Assembly (NCBI GenBank): GCA_010645155.1
Contig: CM021317.1
Coordinates: 13,437,645-13,501,644 of the forward strand
Length of the DNA: 64,000 nt
Direction of reading: 5' to 3'
Source of the DNA: Tigriopus japonicus
Taxonomy: Eukaryota; Arthropoda; Copepoda; Harpacticoida; Harpacticidae
Below, one piece after another: positions 30,583 to 44,111 of this stretch. The notes under the pieces were generated by a model. That model was not told the DNA's origin, made no database searches, and saw only the letters and a program-made list of their open reading frames with translations. Position 1 is the first letter of the stretch. Every line of letters begins with the position of its first letter. The position numbers and the translations under genes are program-made.

Positions 30583-31065
30583 AGGTAAAAAGGTCACAAA
30601 CAAAACGGTCAAAAGTAAATAGGTTACGGTAAAAAGGTCACAGGGTAAAACTGTCACGGTGAAAAGGTCACACGGTAAAAAAAATCACCTTTCCACGGAT
30701 ATCATTGTCCTCCAATTTCTCAGAAGCCCATGGGTAGATCTCGAAAGATGGGTGTAATTTTGACTCCAGAGGGGTGAGGGAACAACCTCCTCCACGGTCC
30801 GACGGATCTGGGGTGGGTTGGTACCATTATCCTAAAAATGTTGTGTATGACTTCCTGTTGACTTATGAGACCTTTGCCTTAGCATAACTGTGTTCTAACT
30901 AGTAAATCTTAGGGTCCCATGGGACAATCTTCAACCAAGGAAAGTACCAGGGTCCTTGGGTTCACCCCCTTGGGTAACTCCGGAGCTGCGTGGGTCTGTG
31001 ACCTTTTTACTGTGACCTTTTTTCCTTGTGACCCTGTTACCGCGCGCCCCCTGTTTTACCGCCAA
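30583..31065. mobile_element. Inverted-repeat element with GGTAAAAAGGTCAC arrays
   Basis: The left end carries GGTAAAAAGGTCAC-type units repeated four times (30585-30690). The right end carries the complementary GTGACCTTTTTACTGTGACC units (31000-31062). The centre is comparatively GC-rich (30700-30990) with no ORF. It is probably a non-autonomous DNA transposon; the class is unclear because the TSD is not readable. Confidence 0.65.
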
Positions 31066-34000
31066 CAGTACGAATTAAAAGACTCACTTGAACAACCTTT
31101 GTGCATGTCCCAAATGGGACATTGAAGGAGAAGCCACTGAACGGGTGTGTCTTTGTATTTTAGGCGAATTTGATGTTTCTTGAAGGACAACATCCAAAAT
31201 AAACCAAACGAGACTTTTTGAAACAATTCGGACTTCCACAAAATATTGCATGCGCACACATCAATCAATACGTTCTTTTCAGATTCAAAGACACAACGGA
31301 CCCTTGGGAAAACAAATAAGTTTTCAAAAAATAACACTTCAAAATGTCTTAAAACTTAAATGTTTTTTACACAATTTGCAATCCAACCTACTTGATAACA
31401 TCTAAGTCGAAAGAGTGGCTTATAAAATGCAAAAACACACAATTGTCCTAATTTTCACGTGCCGCCTACGATTGCCGAACAAGTCCTTTTCCTTGTTTTA
31501 TGCGCCCGCGATAAGATTTTCAAAAAGATTTTCAAACTCAGTCGAATGCGTATTAAAAACTTAAGCCTACTCAAAGGTATGTGCTGAATACAATGTAAAA
31601 TGCGTAAACTTGCCCATTTCTGAAAGAAACATTACCACCATAAAAGCGAAGTTTAAAAATTTCTTTATAAAAACAACAAAATAAAACTCATGTGGGAAGA
31701 GGAGATTTTCACATTCATCTGCGATTTGTTAATACCTTCTAAATCAGAGAAAAACCATTTTCACCGCGATTTCGGCTTTTTTATTCTTATTTAATTTGAA
31801 AAGTCAGCCAACTTGAAAATTGGCTGGGGGCATAATAATTTTCAATTGTGCCACATTTTTTGTAAATAAAACCGGAAAGTAGAAAGGACAACGTTGCAAA
31901 AAAATCATTTTACGCTTTTCGCCTAACCCTGATGTTTTGTCAATTATTTTGGCTTGTTATTAAAACAAAAGCGAAAGTGGAGTTATTTGAAGCACTCTAA
32001 AATTGATTTATTTCCATACCACCGTCAAATATGTTGCCCTTGACATTGTCGGTAGCACTAGCTTTCGGAAACATTTCTGTTAAAGTGATTCTGGCAATCG
32101 TAAAAAGATTTATAGATTCGCTAATTGACCGTCATATATTTCTCAAATGTTCCTGAAATGGAGCATGGTAACACTTCAAAACAAATAATTCAGCATGTCG
32201 TATGTACGTAGTATTGTACACATAACTCAACGTCTTCTAGATTCTAGTTGTGTGATGTTTTTTTCCTTACATCGCGACAAGAAATACCTTCTGTATTCAT
32301 TCAACGAGGCTGGAAAAATCTTTTGATTAAGCGGCAACGCATCTCAACAATGGTGGAGACGCTCCATTTTTAGTCTAAAGAGATCACTTCCATCACATTC
32401 CCATTGTGTTCGACGCCCCGAAAGGAATTGATTATTCAAGAACACTGGAACTGATATCTCAGATCTTGTTGTCAAGGTACAAAAAACTCTGACAAGGTCA
32501 TGTTCTGAGATGTGTAGCCTGAAGTACCGGCCATAAATTACCTTAAGAATCCCCCTTTGCGAGCGAACGAATTCATTTGTCTTAGAGCCTCTTGAAAAAA
32601 GTTTGTGGAGTACTCGCAAACACACTAAGCCTTAAGGGAGATTTCAATCATGCTGAGGTTGCCGCTAAAAATGGCTTCTTTTCCCCCGTGAACTCCCTAA
32701 ATAAGCTAATCTGATCTTGCTATAGCAAAACTGACTTGTGATTAATGTATGGATAGGAAGATATGCGGGCTTATCTTCAGAACCTCGATGACAAGAACAA
32801 ACGGCTGTCATCTGCAATTTTCGAACCTCAAGATAGAGTGCAAATTACGGGTACGCACAATGGCAAAACAACGTCAAAGGTCAGGCTGTTTTGAGATTGG
32901 TTCACAGGATTTCGGCTTTGCCAAAGGAATCTCAAATATTGGCCTAGAATGGACAAGATTAACAATGCAGGGTGCATTTTAGTCTCGACACGGTTAATTT
33001 GACAATCAAGAGAGAATGAGGTAATTAGAAGACAATGAGGGGCATAAGAATGATGTGGCTGATTAGAGGAGTAGGATGATGTTAAGAAAACAGGAGCGTT
33101 GTTGAAATATCGACAAGGTTTGTCACTGTTACTTTTGAAAGAGATTGTTTGACATATACATTTAGGAACCTTTTTGGACTAGGTTTGATGAGAAAAAAAA
33201 ACAAACGTTCCGGAAAAATTGATACCAGTCATATTCATGAGATAAATCTTTATTCTTAACACAAGTCAACTTTTTATGTCTTGTCTAGATTACAAGAAAA
33301 TCCAATTGCATTTTCAACAAGCTTTCAGTACTAGATTGATTGAAGTACAACAAAGTTCGAGTTCACCAACCTCAATATTTTTGATAACTCACGAAACCTT
33401 TTCATCTTTGCAAATACAATTCATTTCATAATCCAAGGTCTCCTTGCATAATCGAATACCAAGCACGATCAAATGCTAGACTCTTCAACTTTCAGCACTT
33501 GTCACGATCTGTCAATCTAATTTGAAAAGCGTTTCAAATTTAAAGATCAAATCGACCAATCCGACAGCTAAGTGCTTTTGTTGCCACCCTTCACTTTGCT
33601 GAAGTGATCCTTTTACAGTAGGCTCAAACTATCAAATATGCATATTTGCGAAACAAATAACATACAAATCAGGAAATATAACTCCAAAATCATTAGAAGA
33701 AATCTTTTGCATCCAACAAAGCCCAAATAGTTTTGTTATTGCCACCTGGCCCATAATTCAGATCTCTATCATTTGTACCTGATGTGCTTGCGAGTCATTG
33801 TTCTACCCCAGGTTACACAATTACACGATCCATGTCTAAACACCTCTTATTTCAACCATCCTGAAATGACCAGGTTGTCCGATCTTCTCTTTAATCTGTT
33901 GATACAAGGGCAAATGAGAGTGATTCACTTTTCATGGTTAGTAGATGCCGCCCAAGCAGATTAAGACGATTTCCAAGAGACTCAAAGCCAAAAAACCATT

Positions 34001-35600
34001 GAAACTCCAGTTTATGACTGCCCAACCAAAATGGTCTACTTAATAGCTCAGTCGTAAACCCGAAATGACATTGAAAACACCTCCCAGAATTATTACGAGT
34101 CACGCAATGTGCAGCATTTTTTTTTGACTGGAAGCAAAAAGTTGAGTTGTTTGATAACACCGACTCAATATGCTGAAACAAACAAGACATTTTTCATGAT
34201 GGGCTCTAGAAATTCCAACGACAAAGATTACGTTACACAACCAATGCTCACGTGAAACCAACCAAACTTGATTCTCCATTAAACGATTGATGGTGAGTCA
34301 AGAAATTGTCAAGGTCATGTGGACAGAAGTGGTTTGAAAAGTAGTAATAAAACGATACAACACGGTCAATATCTTCTCCATTCCCCGAAAAAGGTCATTC
34401 CTGTCATTTTTGGTTGGATTGGATACACTGAAAAGGGCAGCATAGAGTAAGACGGATTAGAGGATTCTTGTGACCGTGAATTTTGGAGGAGCTAAAACTT
34501 GGAGATGAGGGTGGGCGTACATGGTGATTTTTCTGATTAATATTTATATGCTGATGAACTTTGGGCTCTTTGGAAGCCATCTGACTGCTCCCAAACACGA
34601 CCAAATCTTTGGTGGGGAGGGGCTGTAAATCTTGTCGACCCACTAATTTTCATCACCTCTTACCATTTCATCGCGAGGCCTGTTCACATATTTTTGAGAA
34701 TAGGTAGGTATCGAATTATCTTTCTATTCGGATATGGGTTTCGACCAAAGATGCCTTCTCGTGATTTGTCCAAGCAATGGGACATTTACAAGTTATTAGC
34801 AAGAATGCTGCAGCATTAAATAGGTTACGTTCTTAAAGTTAACTTTACTTGGTCTCTTAAAGAAACATCGGTATGTTTTACATCTAACCTCAACAGTAAC
34901 TTGTTGGTGCATCAAATTTCGTATGAATGTTGATTGTGTAAATTACATTCATTATTTAGTTGTTTACAAGCAATTGCATTCCTTTTAGTGGTAGTAAAAA
35001 TTTGCAACAAAAAACTTAAAGGTAACCAGAGAAAACATTCCTACATCTTTACGCAATAAAAAAACCGAAAGTGACTAAATGTATATTACGTACAATCCAG
35101 ATTAATAAATTTAAGCCTTTTGCAAATGTGGTGTGCTCAATGTTTTGGAAAATAACGCAATTTTTTCCTCACACTACATTCATTATGGTATTTGTGTGTT
35201 TTCGGTCTCGATTGACGTCAAAGCTGGAAGTAAAATTCTAGCGGAAATTTCGGTCAAAAGCACTTTCGACCCTTCACTATTTTTTTGCAACATTTAAACA
35301 ATAAAATTCCTAATCACGAGACTTGAAAAACATTTAAGCTGAAAACATACGTCTACATTTAGACCAAAAAAGAGACGTTTTCAGGTCAAATATGAACACT
35401 GGTTGCTCAAACCAAGCTAACATAATTACCCAATTTAGTTCGGAAGTGAGGTTTGTACTTTGGGCTTGCATTGATATGAAGATGCCGTCCCAAATCTCAT
35501 GCAAAATGCAATGATGGCCTTCGATCAGTTTCAGAGATAGTATTTGGGCAAGCTCTATCTCATAAATTCCTTTTTTTTCGAAGTACGTTCAGGTATCTGA
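31066..35600. other. Long AT-rich intergenic region
   Basis: No convincing gene in 4.5 kb. Frames at 31056-31337, 32344-32625 and 34404-34643 lack motifs, splice-site support or homology I can recognise. A CAGGGTTAGGCGAAAAGCG-type hAT end may lie on the minus strand at about 31930, without a partner. Confidence 0.4.
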
Positions 35601-38365
35601 GTTGGGTGTTTATTTTTAAACGCCATTCAAATGACTGGAGGAGCCGTTCAAAATGGCCAAAAGGTGCTGGCTTAAAGGCGAGAGTCACGACTTCTGAATT
35701 GAAAGGAAGCTGCTCTTTGAATCAGATGACAAGTTTCTTCCAAATCATGGTTTTCATATTGAATGATTCGATTCAGGCCCAATCTTCAAAGGGAACGGAG
35801 ATAGATAGATAGTAGGAAGGAGAAGGTATGGCATTCTGGAAGTGACTGAATCGCACATTTCGGAACTTCGGATGCCCCAGATTGCTTTTGTGAGATCACA
35901 AAGCTCTTGAGGTGGATGTTTGATGCGTTTTGTACGAAATTGTTTAGCTTTGGCCATAACACGATTAATCTAGCGCACCCTATTGACAATGAACCCAAGA
36001 GCATGGTTTTCAGAACGAACGCTTGGATTTGGCCTGATCAATGGACATAAAGATACACTACCCTGAACAAAATTTTGCTTACGATTAGAGATGGGCAACA
36101 TATGCTTTATCAGATATATGCCCTTAAATTTAAATAGAGTTCTTGAGAGTAGAAAGCATATTTTGAATTTGGGTACAACTAAAAAAGTAATCGTGACAAT
36201 TGCGAAAAATGACCCAAAATTTTTAAAACCACAAAATTGCTTAAAAATATCCTCGTGCAATTTGGCTAGTTTTTCAGTTTTTCCACTTACTTCAATTCTT
36301 GAGCAAACTCTGAAGACATGTCATGAATCTTAGAAAGCCTTTTATAATCTTTAATAAGTCGTATTTGGATAAATTTGGGGATTTATGTGTGAAAAGTCAA
36401 GATCATTTATTAATCACTAGATATCGTGCACGCTTTAGGCAGGCTGATTTGGCAAGTGGGGCAGGTTGCGTTGAATTTGTGAGGAAAATGTCACCCTCAC
36501 AATTGTTGAGTAGACAGTTAGGGTGGCCAAACTTATCATTTAGCATTGCCCCAACACAGCGTTCTTCAAGCCACATTAAGAGTAGAATCCCGAAATGGCC
36601 TTGAAAAGGTGTAAAACATACATGTGCTCAATAACTTATCTAAAGAATTTGAATTAATTTAAGTTGCCTTCAGAAAAGGCTCAGAATCACCAAATACGAT
36701 TTAAATTAAAATCACCCTTTGATGCATTAAAGAATGACCAAATGGAGAAAGACAAAACAACCCAAATTTCCGAACTTGGCAAGGCCGACGATTTTATTAG
36801 TATGGGAGGCATTTATCTGGTCACTCATTTCAAATTGCCCGCAAATATTGTCCGCTCAACAGTTGGTCACCGGAGATACATTTTTAGGCTGACACTCTCT
36901 CTAGTATTTGATATAACTCAATGTTTCATACTAAGCGTTTGTGTTATGCGAATTCTCGCAACCTTTGATTAGGAATTTGATTTCCAAAAACCAAAGGAGA
37001 TCATGGAAACTATATAATATCAAACAACTCAGCTTTTTACACCTCAAGGGAAAAATGCCCAATCCACGAGACTTGCAATGTTTTTTCATTACGTTCTGAG
37101 TAACCTTATGAGTTCTCGTGTCGAAAAACACTTTCAGAGTTTTTAATGAGCTTTTTTAGTTTTACAGAAATTTAAATGCTAAATGATCCCATTTTTCACT
37201 TTTGGTAAGACTTATCTTTCGAGATAATTCTAACGCAATAGTATGCTTTTAAACTTTTTCAGATAGCCCTTATCAATAACATCCGGTCATCTTTTGTTCC
37301 TGTTTAGAGTCGACTTATTAATCATACTCTATTTTGAAATGTCAAATAATTGTATAATGTCATGCCTTGCAACTTTGTTCCTAATTTCAAATTTCCCGCA
37401 TCCAGATGAATCAAATGAAACCACCAAATTCTTTTGATCCTTTCTTCACTAATCCTAAATTCAAGTTTCTTCGCAAATCTGGGTCCTCTCTTTTTACGGT
37501 ATGACAAAATTACATTTATGAAGGTGATACCGCTCTACTTCCCATCAATATTTAGTGCTTGAAATTGGGTGCAAGATAGACCATGAATTGAGCAAGTGCA
37601 TCCCGATCTAGGCGGAACCATTTAAATGAGGCAATTGCACAAGTGCAACCAAACACCAAGAATAAAAACAGGAGCTTCGGGTCTTGTAATGATGCATTCA
37701 TGGCAGGATGTCCTAGATAAGTTTGGTCGAGGAAGCTCTTGACAGATTCCATTCATTCCTGGTTGAGAAATAATAGCGATCGACCTTCTAGTCGATGTGA
37801 AAAGCGATGGTCAATCTTAAGCCACTGACCTTTCTGAAAAGTAAACAAGAAGCTCATCAATGTAGTCTCGAAAGAATTACACTAAATGTGTTGGGCAAGG
37901 TTTACACGACCTTAATAAATCGATAATTCGTGTTTCTTACCATTTAATCTAATTGACGAACAAGAAGAATCTTGTCAGTTCGCAACGTGGATATTCGCTG
38001 AGAAATGCCAAACGTGACCAATTCAGTTGTCCACATGGTTTTGACATTTAATAAAAACCTTTGGATGCAATATATAATCGTAAAAGCTACGTTGTGTGCA
38101 CGAACAATAAATTCTTCATCGTATTTGCGGCTATTTCAACCAAAAAGTTAAGCAAATGTGGATCTAAGCCATCTAAGCCCAACTTTTTTGTTGGTTTTTT
38201 CAAATACAATTTTTCGATTTGTAACATTTTTCAATCCTTTTCTTTTGAAACTGTTTTTGACCTTATTTCAAGATTTTGCCATTCCTTGTACAAAATTTGA
38301 ATAGTAATTTTGACGTGTCTGATGTTTGATGATAAATAATGATGTTCATCTGATCCAATGAACCC
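35601..38365. other. Long AT-rich intergenic region
   Basis: Nothing recognised except TAGAGATGGGCAAC at 36086, which looks like a hAT family A left end (8 bp before it: CTTACGAT) but has no right end in reach. Confidence 0.4.
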
Positions 38366-38681
38366 TGAACAAAATTTCAGCTGATTCCACAAAATAAGCG
38401 CCTCTTGCGGTCAGATTGAGACATAGTTGCCAGCTAGCAAGTCTGTTTTAATGCCACTCATTGGCAAACCGTTAGAGATTTTCTTGACATCAACATTTCT
38501 CCGAAATGTTAGAGTTTGATATTATAATGCCATTGCAAAGAAATGTAACCATCTAAGGAAAAACCTTTTTCTCCACAGTTTTGCCAAAGGTGGCATTAGA
38601 ACCCACTCTCTAGCTGGCAATTTTGTCTCAACCTGACCGCAAGAGGCGCTTATTTTGTGGAATCAGCTGAAATTTTGATCA
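38366..38681. mobile_element. 316-bp MITE with about 100-bp terminal inverted repeats
   Basis: The left arm (38366-38470) and right arm (38578-38681) are inverted copies sharing CAAAATTTCAGCTGATTCC, AATAAGCGCCTCTTGCGGTC, AGCTAG and ATGCCAC/GTGGCAT with small indels. The centre is about 100 bp. No ORF. Long TIRs fit a mariner-type fold-back MITE; the TSD is not clear. Confidence 0.85.
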
Positions 38682-41600
38682 AGGTCAATTAAATCAATCT
38701 GATTGGTTGCATGTTTACTGAACTAATTAAAATTTCGGTAGTCTACTATAATCAAGCAAGTTTGACGACCCAAGAGAACACATTCAGTACAACAGTAGCA
38801 CTTCAAACGCAACGTATACCTTGTATGTTTCTATTTCAGGACCGTTAATTTCAGTTGATTTTCATTAATTTAGTTAACAATCCAACCAAGGTAGGTTGCA
38901 TGTTAAGTAAATTAATTCAAATAGCTTGGCATTAAAGCCAGTCAGTCAGATTGGCAGTCCTTAAGAAAAGAGAGAGATCATCAGCTGTTTGAACTGAAGT
39001 GGTTGTGGTGAAAACGTTAAAGTGACTTGATTTTGCAATGCCCGAGCTCTTTGAAGTGTTGAAATTAACCCTTGTTGGATCCATCTATTTGGACCCATTG
39101 TTGACCAGAAACAAATTTGTCTTCTCATTGACTTGATCAACGTGTTGAAAGGTTTAAAAACTGGTTCGATTTTGAAACCTTATTCTTGAGAAACCTTTGA
39201 TTAAGAGCACGTTTAACTCGTTTCTTGGAGCCCTTTTGCACTTGATGACATCAAAAGAGATTTATGAAAGAAGATAGTGTTTACTCAAAACCAGTCTCAA
39301 AGGAGTAATTCGTGACTCTTCCATTGAAATAGATTACCCTCAGAAGGCGCTTTGGTGATTTGACAAAAATGTTTTTTTTTTCTACTTTTACATCAAACAC
39401 ATATTTCAGCTCGAATGATCTGAGGCTTTGCTAGCGCTTAAAATATTGATGGTTAGGGTAGCAATTTCAATCCATTGTTTGGCAGGAATTTGTCAAGTTT
39501 AAAACGAGCGTCACAAACTTGTTTTGCCCACCAAGGATGATGATGATGAGGGTTTGAGTGCATGAAGGAGCTGCATACCTTTTTGTTCGTGAACATAAAA
39601 ACAAATTTGTCACCCTAAATTCATATTTTCATTCTAAAATTAGACACCTAAATCGTTTGGACTCCTTTTTCAGTTGTTAGGCAAGGAAACATAGCAATTT
39701 CTTTGCACTTTTTTCCGGTTTATAACACCCTAGATTTATTGAAAGGTGTTCTGACTTGTTCTAATTTTAGTAATAAGATCTGGACTGCGTTTGTCGGTTG
39801 ATAGATATCGAAAATGTGATAATATTTTTTTGAAGAACCCTATTGAACATGTTATTGGGTGCGAAAATTCCAAGGTTGCGTGATGTTATTTTACATTAAC
39901 CCTATTTTAATAACTACTAAACATACGCAAAGTAACTAAATTTGAACACTATGTAAACATAAAACTTGTTCCAAACACCAAAACATATCACTTGTTAGAG
40001 AATAAATCATGTAGCCTGTGGGAATCAACAATGAAATAATATTACCCATACAACAATGAAATAATATTACCCATAACCCATTGATTCGTACCAGAAATAG
40101 AGGTGCCAATCACGGTTCATTAGTGACCAACAACAGAGTGATTTATACCACAATCCGAATGAGCACTCATTTTCTTCCCCATTAGGCTTTGGCATCTCTG
40201 ATTTACCTCGATAGCAAATTGCCGAGGGTACCTCATTCCTTTGTGGTTTCTCAAGTTCTTTTGTCTGGAAATTTCCGTCGAAAGATACGGCAAAGTAATA
40301 GGAAGAAAAGGAATGGTTCATTAATGACTGATCAACCTCTCCCCAAATGATCATCAATCCATCACTAAAGGCTTCTTGGACATGGACCCTAAATGTTTCA
40401 TGGTTATCGCTCTCGTAAAATAAACAGCCTGTATACTTTATGAAGCCAAGTTAACATAGTACAAGTCAAAGTCGTGATTGAAGGAATCGTGCCTCATCAA
40501 TATCGTTCTAAAGCACGGACCATTACATTTTCGCACCCATTACCATTTTATACAAAAAGAGACTAGACGTTTCTGGTTTGAGCCATCTTGATGTGACCAT
40601 AATACTTAAAATACTTTTCGTCTCATCTCGGATTTGGATCCCCTCGTCAACCATTTATCACAACGCCCTGAGCCATTTTGAATTCGACTCCCCATCTGAG
40701 CATCCAAAGGCATTTAATGTCATATTGTGTCGGGGGTTCTGGAATCTTTATTGTCCTCCAAGGAAGTGGCCAATGTGAGGTTAAATTTGTACCTTAAAAC
40801 ATCATCACTTTAGTGATCATAAAACAGTTTTAGTAGAGTTGAAACGAAATAGCCGTGATGCAAAACCGAAACCGTAGCCAAATTTCAGCAGAACGTACTT
40901 TCAGGCCATCACTAGTTTTTACTATTTAACCTTCAAAAAGAAAACAAAGTGTAACCTATCATAAGGGTTTCGTTTTTGGTAATTTTAGTGCATTTGTGCC
41001 AACACAGAGACTAACAAAAAACAAACGAAAAGGCAACAGCTTGTTCTGATTTTAGGTTCAGAAAGATTCCCCAAATCGAGCAACAAGGAAAATTTTTTAA
41101 AATGGGTGTAGTGGAAACCCCGACAAAGATCTTTTCTGCCTGATCTGATCTGGTTTTTTTGCTCCCCCGCCAAGCCCTTGACATGCTTTTGGCTTTAATC
41201 GGCTCAACTTTCGGCGTTGATCAATTCAGGCTTCAAATAGTTTTTCCCCATCTAGTATGAATCAATGACCATTCCCTATCCAGGGTGTTTAAGCTCTTGC
41301 CAAAACCAATGCCGTTCTTTGGTCATTCGTAGTTATTCCCAATACGATAAATATGAATGTGTTTGATATTTGAGAGGCTTGCCAATGGTTTGTATCCATA
41401 TGTGATTGTTATTGGCACTCCACCCAAAGACAAAACAGGTACACATTTGGTGTTACAACCCGACTTTCATTAACCCCTGTCGTCTGCAATCTCCTTCAGG
41501 GTCTTATTAAGTGGACGTAATGACAGGCTTTGAAAATTAGTGCACGACGCTTCTTCTGGTCTCTTTCATCTTTTGTCATCAGCAAATACTTGGCTTCATT

Positions 41601-43108
41601 TAGCTTCCACTTTATCACTGACAAGACATTCAAGTCATAATCGATTGGTTCTATTCACTTCAAGAGAATAAACATTGAACCTTTCAACAACAATGTTCAC
41701 GAACTCCTTTTTCCGAAGCGTGCTTTTCGCCTTTTCATGGCTGACATTCAAATTTGGCGCTCTCAGGATTGTTGTTGATGTACTTACAGTGTGGCCGATA
41801 TGGCGAAACTGATTGTGGCCATAAATCTCGTTCAATATTCTTGTTTACACAGAGTTGGAGAGCAATTAAAGCATCGGTGCGAATGGACTCCAATCTGCAA
41901 TTTGAACAAGAACAATTGGCTGCAGAATATCTTGCCGGGAGCTCGCATCTCCGTAATGGGGACATTAATATTCAACACTGGCATTTTCCGCTCAATTTGA
42001 TGCATGATAATGAACTCAATTTGTTACTGTTTCAATGAGCTCGTGGTCGTTGGTTGGCATCAGGTGGTTAGCTCATTATGAACACATAAAACTCGCACTG
42101 CCCAAATGTGGTCATGATTTCTCTGAAGTCATGGTTTGTAAGAATAGAAGCTAACTCCAACTTGAGGTGAAGAAGAAAATTTTCACAGTTGTTGGGTGCC
42201 ATGTGGGTTTTGAAGATTTTGGGCATTTCCTTTCGAGATTTCAAAACTGTTCAACGCATCGGCTATCTGAATAATAGCCCATGAGACTTTTCACATTTAG
42301 GCGTGGCTCCAAGGAATAGCAACATGTCCTCAAGAAACATTAGACACACATTTACAAAAGAAAATCAAGTGAGTAGTTGGTGGTTTTCCAAGGAGAAATG
42401 GTTTTGAGGAAACGCCCCAGGTATCGGTTGGTGTGGAACATTTATTGACAATGGCAGGAACGATTCAAATAAAAAAAAACCTAGATTTGCCATCTGGTTA
42501 GGGAAGTTCATAACAATATCAAAATTTGTACTCTGAATACTTTGATTTAAACACATCATTTTGCATCATTTTTTCAACACTAAAGAACAAAATAATGCCG
42601 ACATCATACAAAGTAGAGTAAAGGATTATTTTACTCATTTGATAGAACCTCGACATTTTTAAGTTAGAACTTAGAATCTAACAAAGCGAAACACAATTAT
42701 GACAGTGGTCGAAAATCTTTATTAAAATTCAAATGACGAAAATCCTTTGACGAAAACGTGTGAATCCGTATAACATCATGGCATATGCAAGGTATTCGTC
42801 CAATAAAAAGTAATGGGATTTGAAAATTAACTTTAAAAATGTAGTTGTATGTCTTGTTGCTAACCTAGGAGAGAGATTTGGGGTTTCAATTACCGAAATG
42901 GAATTTTTTGCAACTGTTCAATTTCGTATCAATTTAATTGCTTTAAAAATTTAACCATTGGTTGAATTTCAAAGGCAAATCTATTCAAATGCCTGTATTT
43001 GCAACATTTGTAGACACAATTACAAATATGATATCACTAAAAATGCCATTATCGGAACAATCTTTGTCTTTAACCATTAGCTAATTTGCTTTAACAGCAT
43101 TTCATATC
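38682..43108. other. Long AT-rich intergenic region
   Basis: No gene supported. Minus frame 40067-40357 and the opposed frames at 41735-42038 are about 75-95 codons long without recognisable motifs. A 24-bp tandem duplication is at 40027-40075. Confidence 0.4.
40027..40075. repeat. 24-bp tandem duplication
   Basis: CAACAATGAAATAATATTAC with flanks occurs twice in direct succession (period 24 bp). Confidence 0.9.
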
Positions 43109-43200
43109 CAGGGTTGGTCAGGGGATTATTCCCGCGATCTTGGGGCGGGATTTTCCACCATTAAAAACGGGATAAGCGGGATTTTCAAAAATTTGAAATG
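43109..43200 (+). mobile_element. hAT MITE family E, left-end fragment
   Basis: CAGGGTTGGTCAGGGGATTA followed by GGGCGGGATTTTCC and CGGGATAAGCGGGATTTTC matches the termini of 24591-24989. The right end and TSD were not found. Confidence 0.7.
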
Positions 43201-43539
43201 TTTTAACAGGTCAAAATGAATAAAATAAAGGATAAATCTGGCGACGATATTGTACCTTCATCAAAACACATATTTCCGATTGCTGGTCCTAATAGGTAGG
43301 ACAAATGAACATATAAGAAACGACAAGAGAAATTTAATTCAACCATAAATTTGCACCCATGCAAATTGAAATTGAAAGTCCGGCAAAGTCGGAGGTTTTC
43401 TTTGGACCAAGGTATGAGCAATAATCTCTCGTTTCAACGTTGTGGTCTCTTAGGAGGTCTGTGTAAAAGGTTTATAAAATAACCAGACCTGTGATGTAGA
43501 TATGATTAGCCACGGACATCTAGAGATATTTCTAGAGGT

Positions 43540-43867
43540 CCATGGATTAGCGAAGACCTTGCGTTGCCAGACGCATCTTACGTTGATTTCCAGCATTGGT
43601 TTCCAGGGTGAGATCTACGATTTTTTGGCAAAATTTTAAGTCCTTTTACTTGACGATAATCTTCTTTTGAGTGGCATCATTTAGCTTAAATGGCAACCAT
43701 TTTTGAGAGATAATCCTTTTCGAAAACACTATAGCCATCGAGGAAACTGAGTTGACATGAGGCCAAAAAGTGGCATCAAAGATTATGTCCTGGCAACCAT
43801 GTTGGAAATCAACGCAAGATGGGTCTGGGAACGCAAGGTCTCCGCTGGTATTTTTCTCGGTTCATTA
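43540..43867. mobile_element. Mariner-type MITE (family G), copy 1
   Basis: Inverted arms about 43540-43610 and 43785-43867 share GCGAAGACCTTGCGTTGCCA / TGGGAACGCAAGGTCTCCGC and TTACGTTGATTTCCA / TTGGAAATCAACGCA. The left terminus is degraded; the right ends GGTTCATTA. Its centre is the inverted equivalent of 55751-56092. Confidence 0.85.
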
Positions 43868-44111
43868 CATTTACGAACTGCAATTAAATTCCAAGTTATT
43901 GTAATTAATTACATTTCAAACAATAAAATTGACAGTTTTCAAACACAAATTTCAATTACATTTTCACCTAAAAACCTAGTTCTGAAATTAGACTTTCTCA
44001 AGTTCTCCCCATATTTCCAAAATAATTCATCATCTTGATAGATGCAGTCAAAGTCCACAAGTTTTTTTGACGCTTCTTGCACATTATTGCGCATAAAAAA
44101 ATTGATTTCTG
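43868..44111. repeat. AATTACATTT / GTAATTG-rich simple repeat
   Basis: Degenerate AATTACATTT and TTGTAATTAATTAC motifs cluster here and again at 44670-44805, on both sides of the mariner derivative, suggesting one older repeat interrupted by it. Confidence 0.5.

Noticed and set aside
32344..32625. 93-codon minus-strand frame
   Set aside because: No recognisable motif, no repeat partner and no transcription signals; length is within chance for AT-rich DNA of this size.
36086..36110. TAGAGATGGGCAAC as a hAT family A left end
   Set aside because: No right end or CTTACGAT duplication found downstream; kept only as a note.
40067..40357. 96-codon minus-strand frame with several Cys/Trp
   Set aside because: No signal peptide, domain pattern or splice context that I can support.
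41735..42038. Overlapping 76- and 94-codon frames on opposite strands
   Set aside because: Neither strand shows codon bias or motifs; mutual shadowing makes either unlikely.
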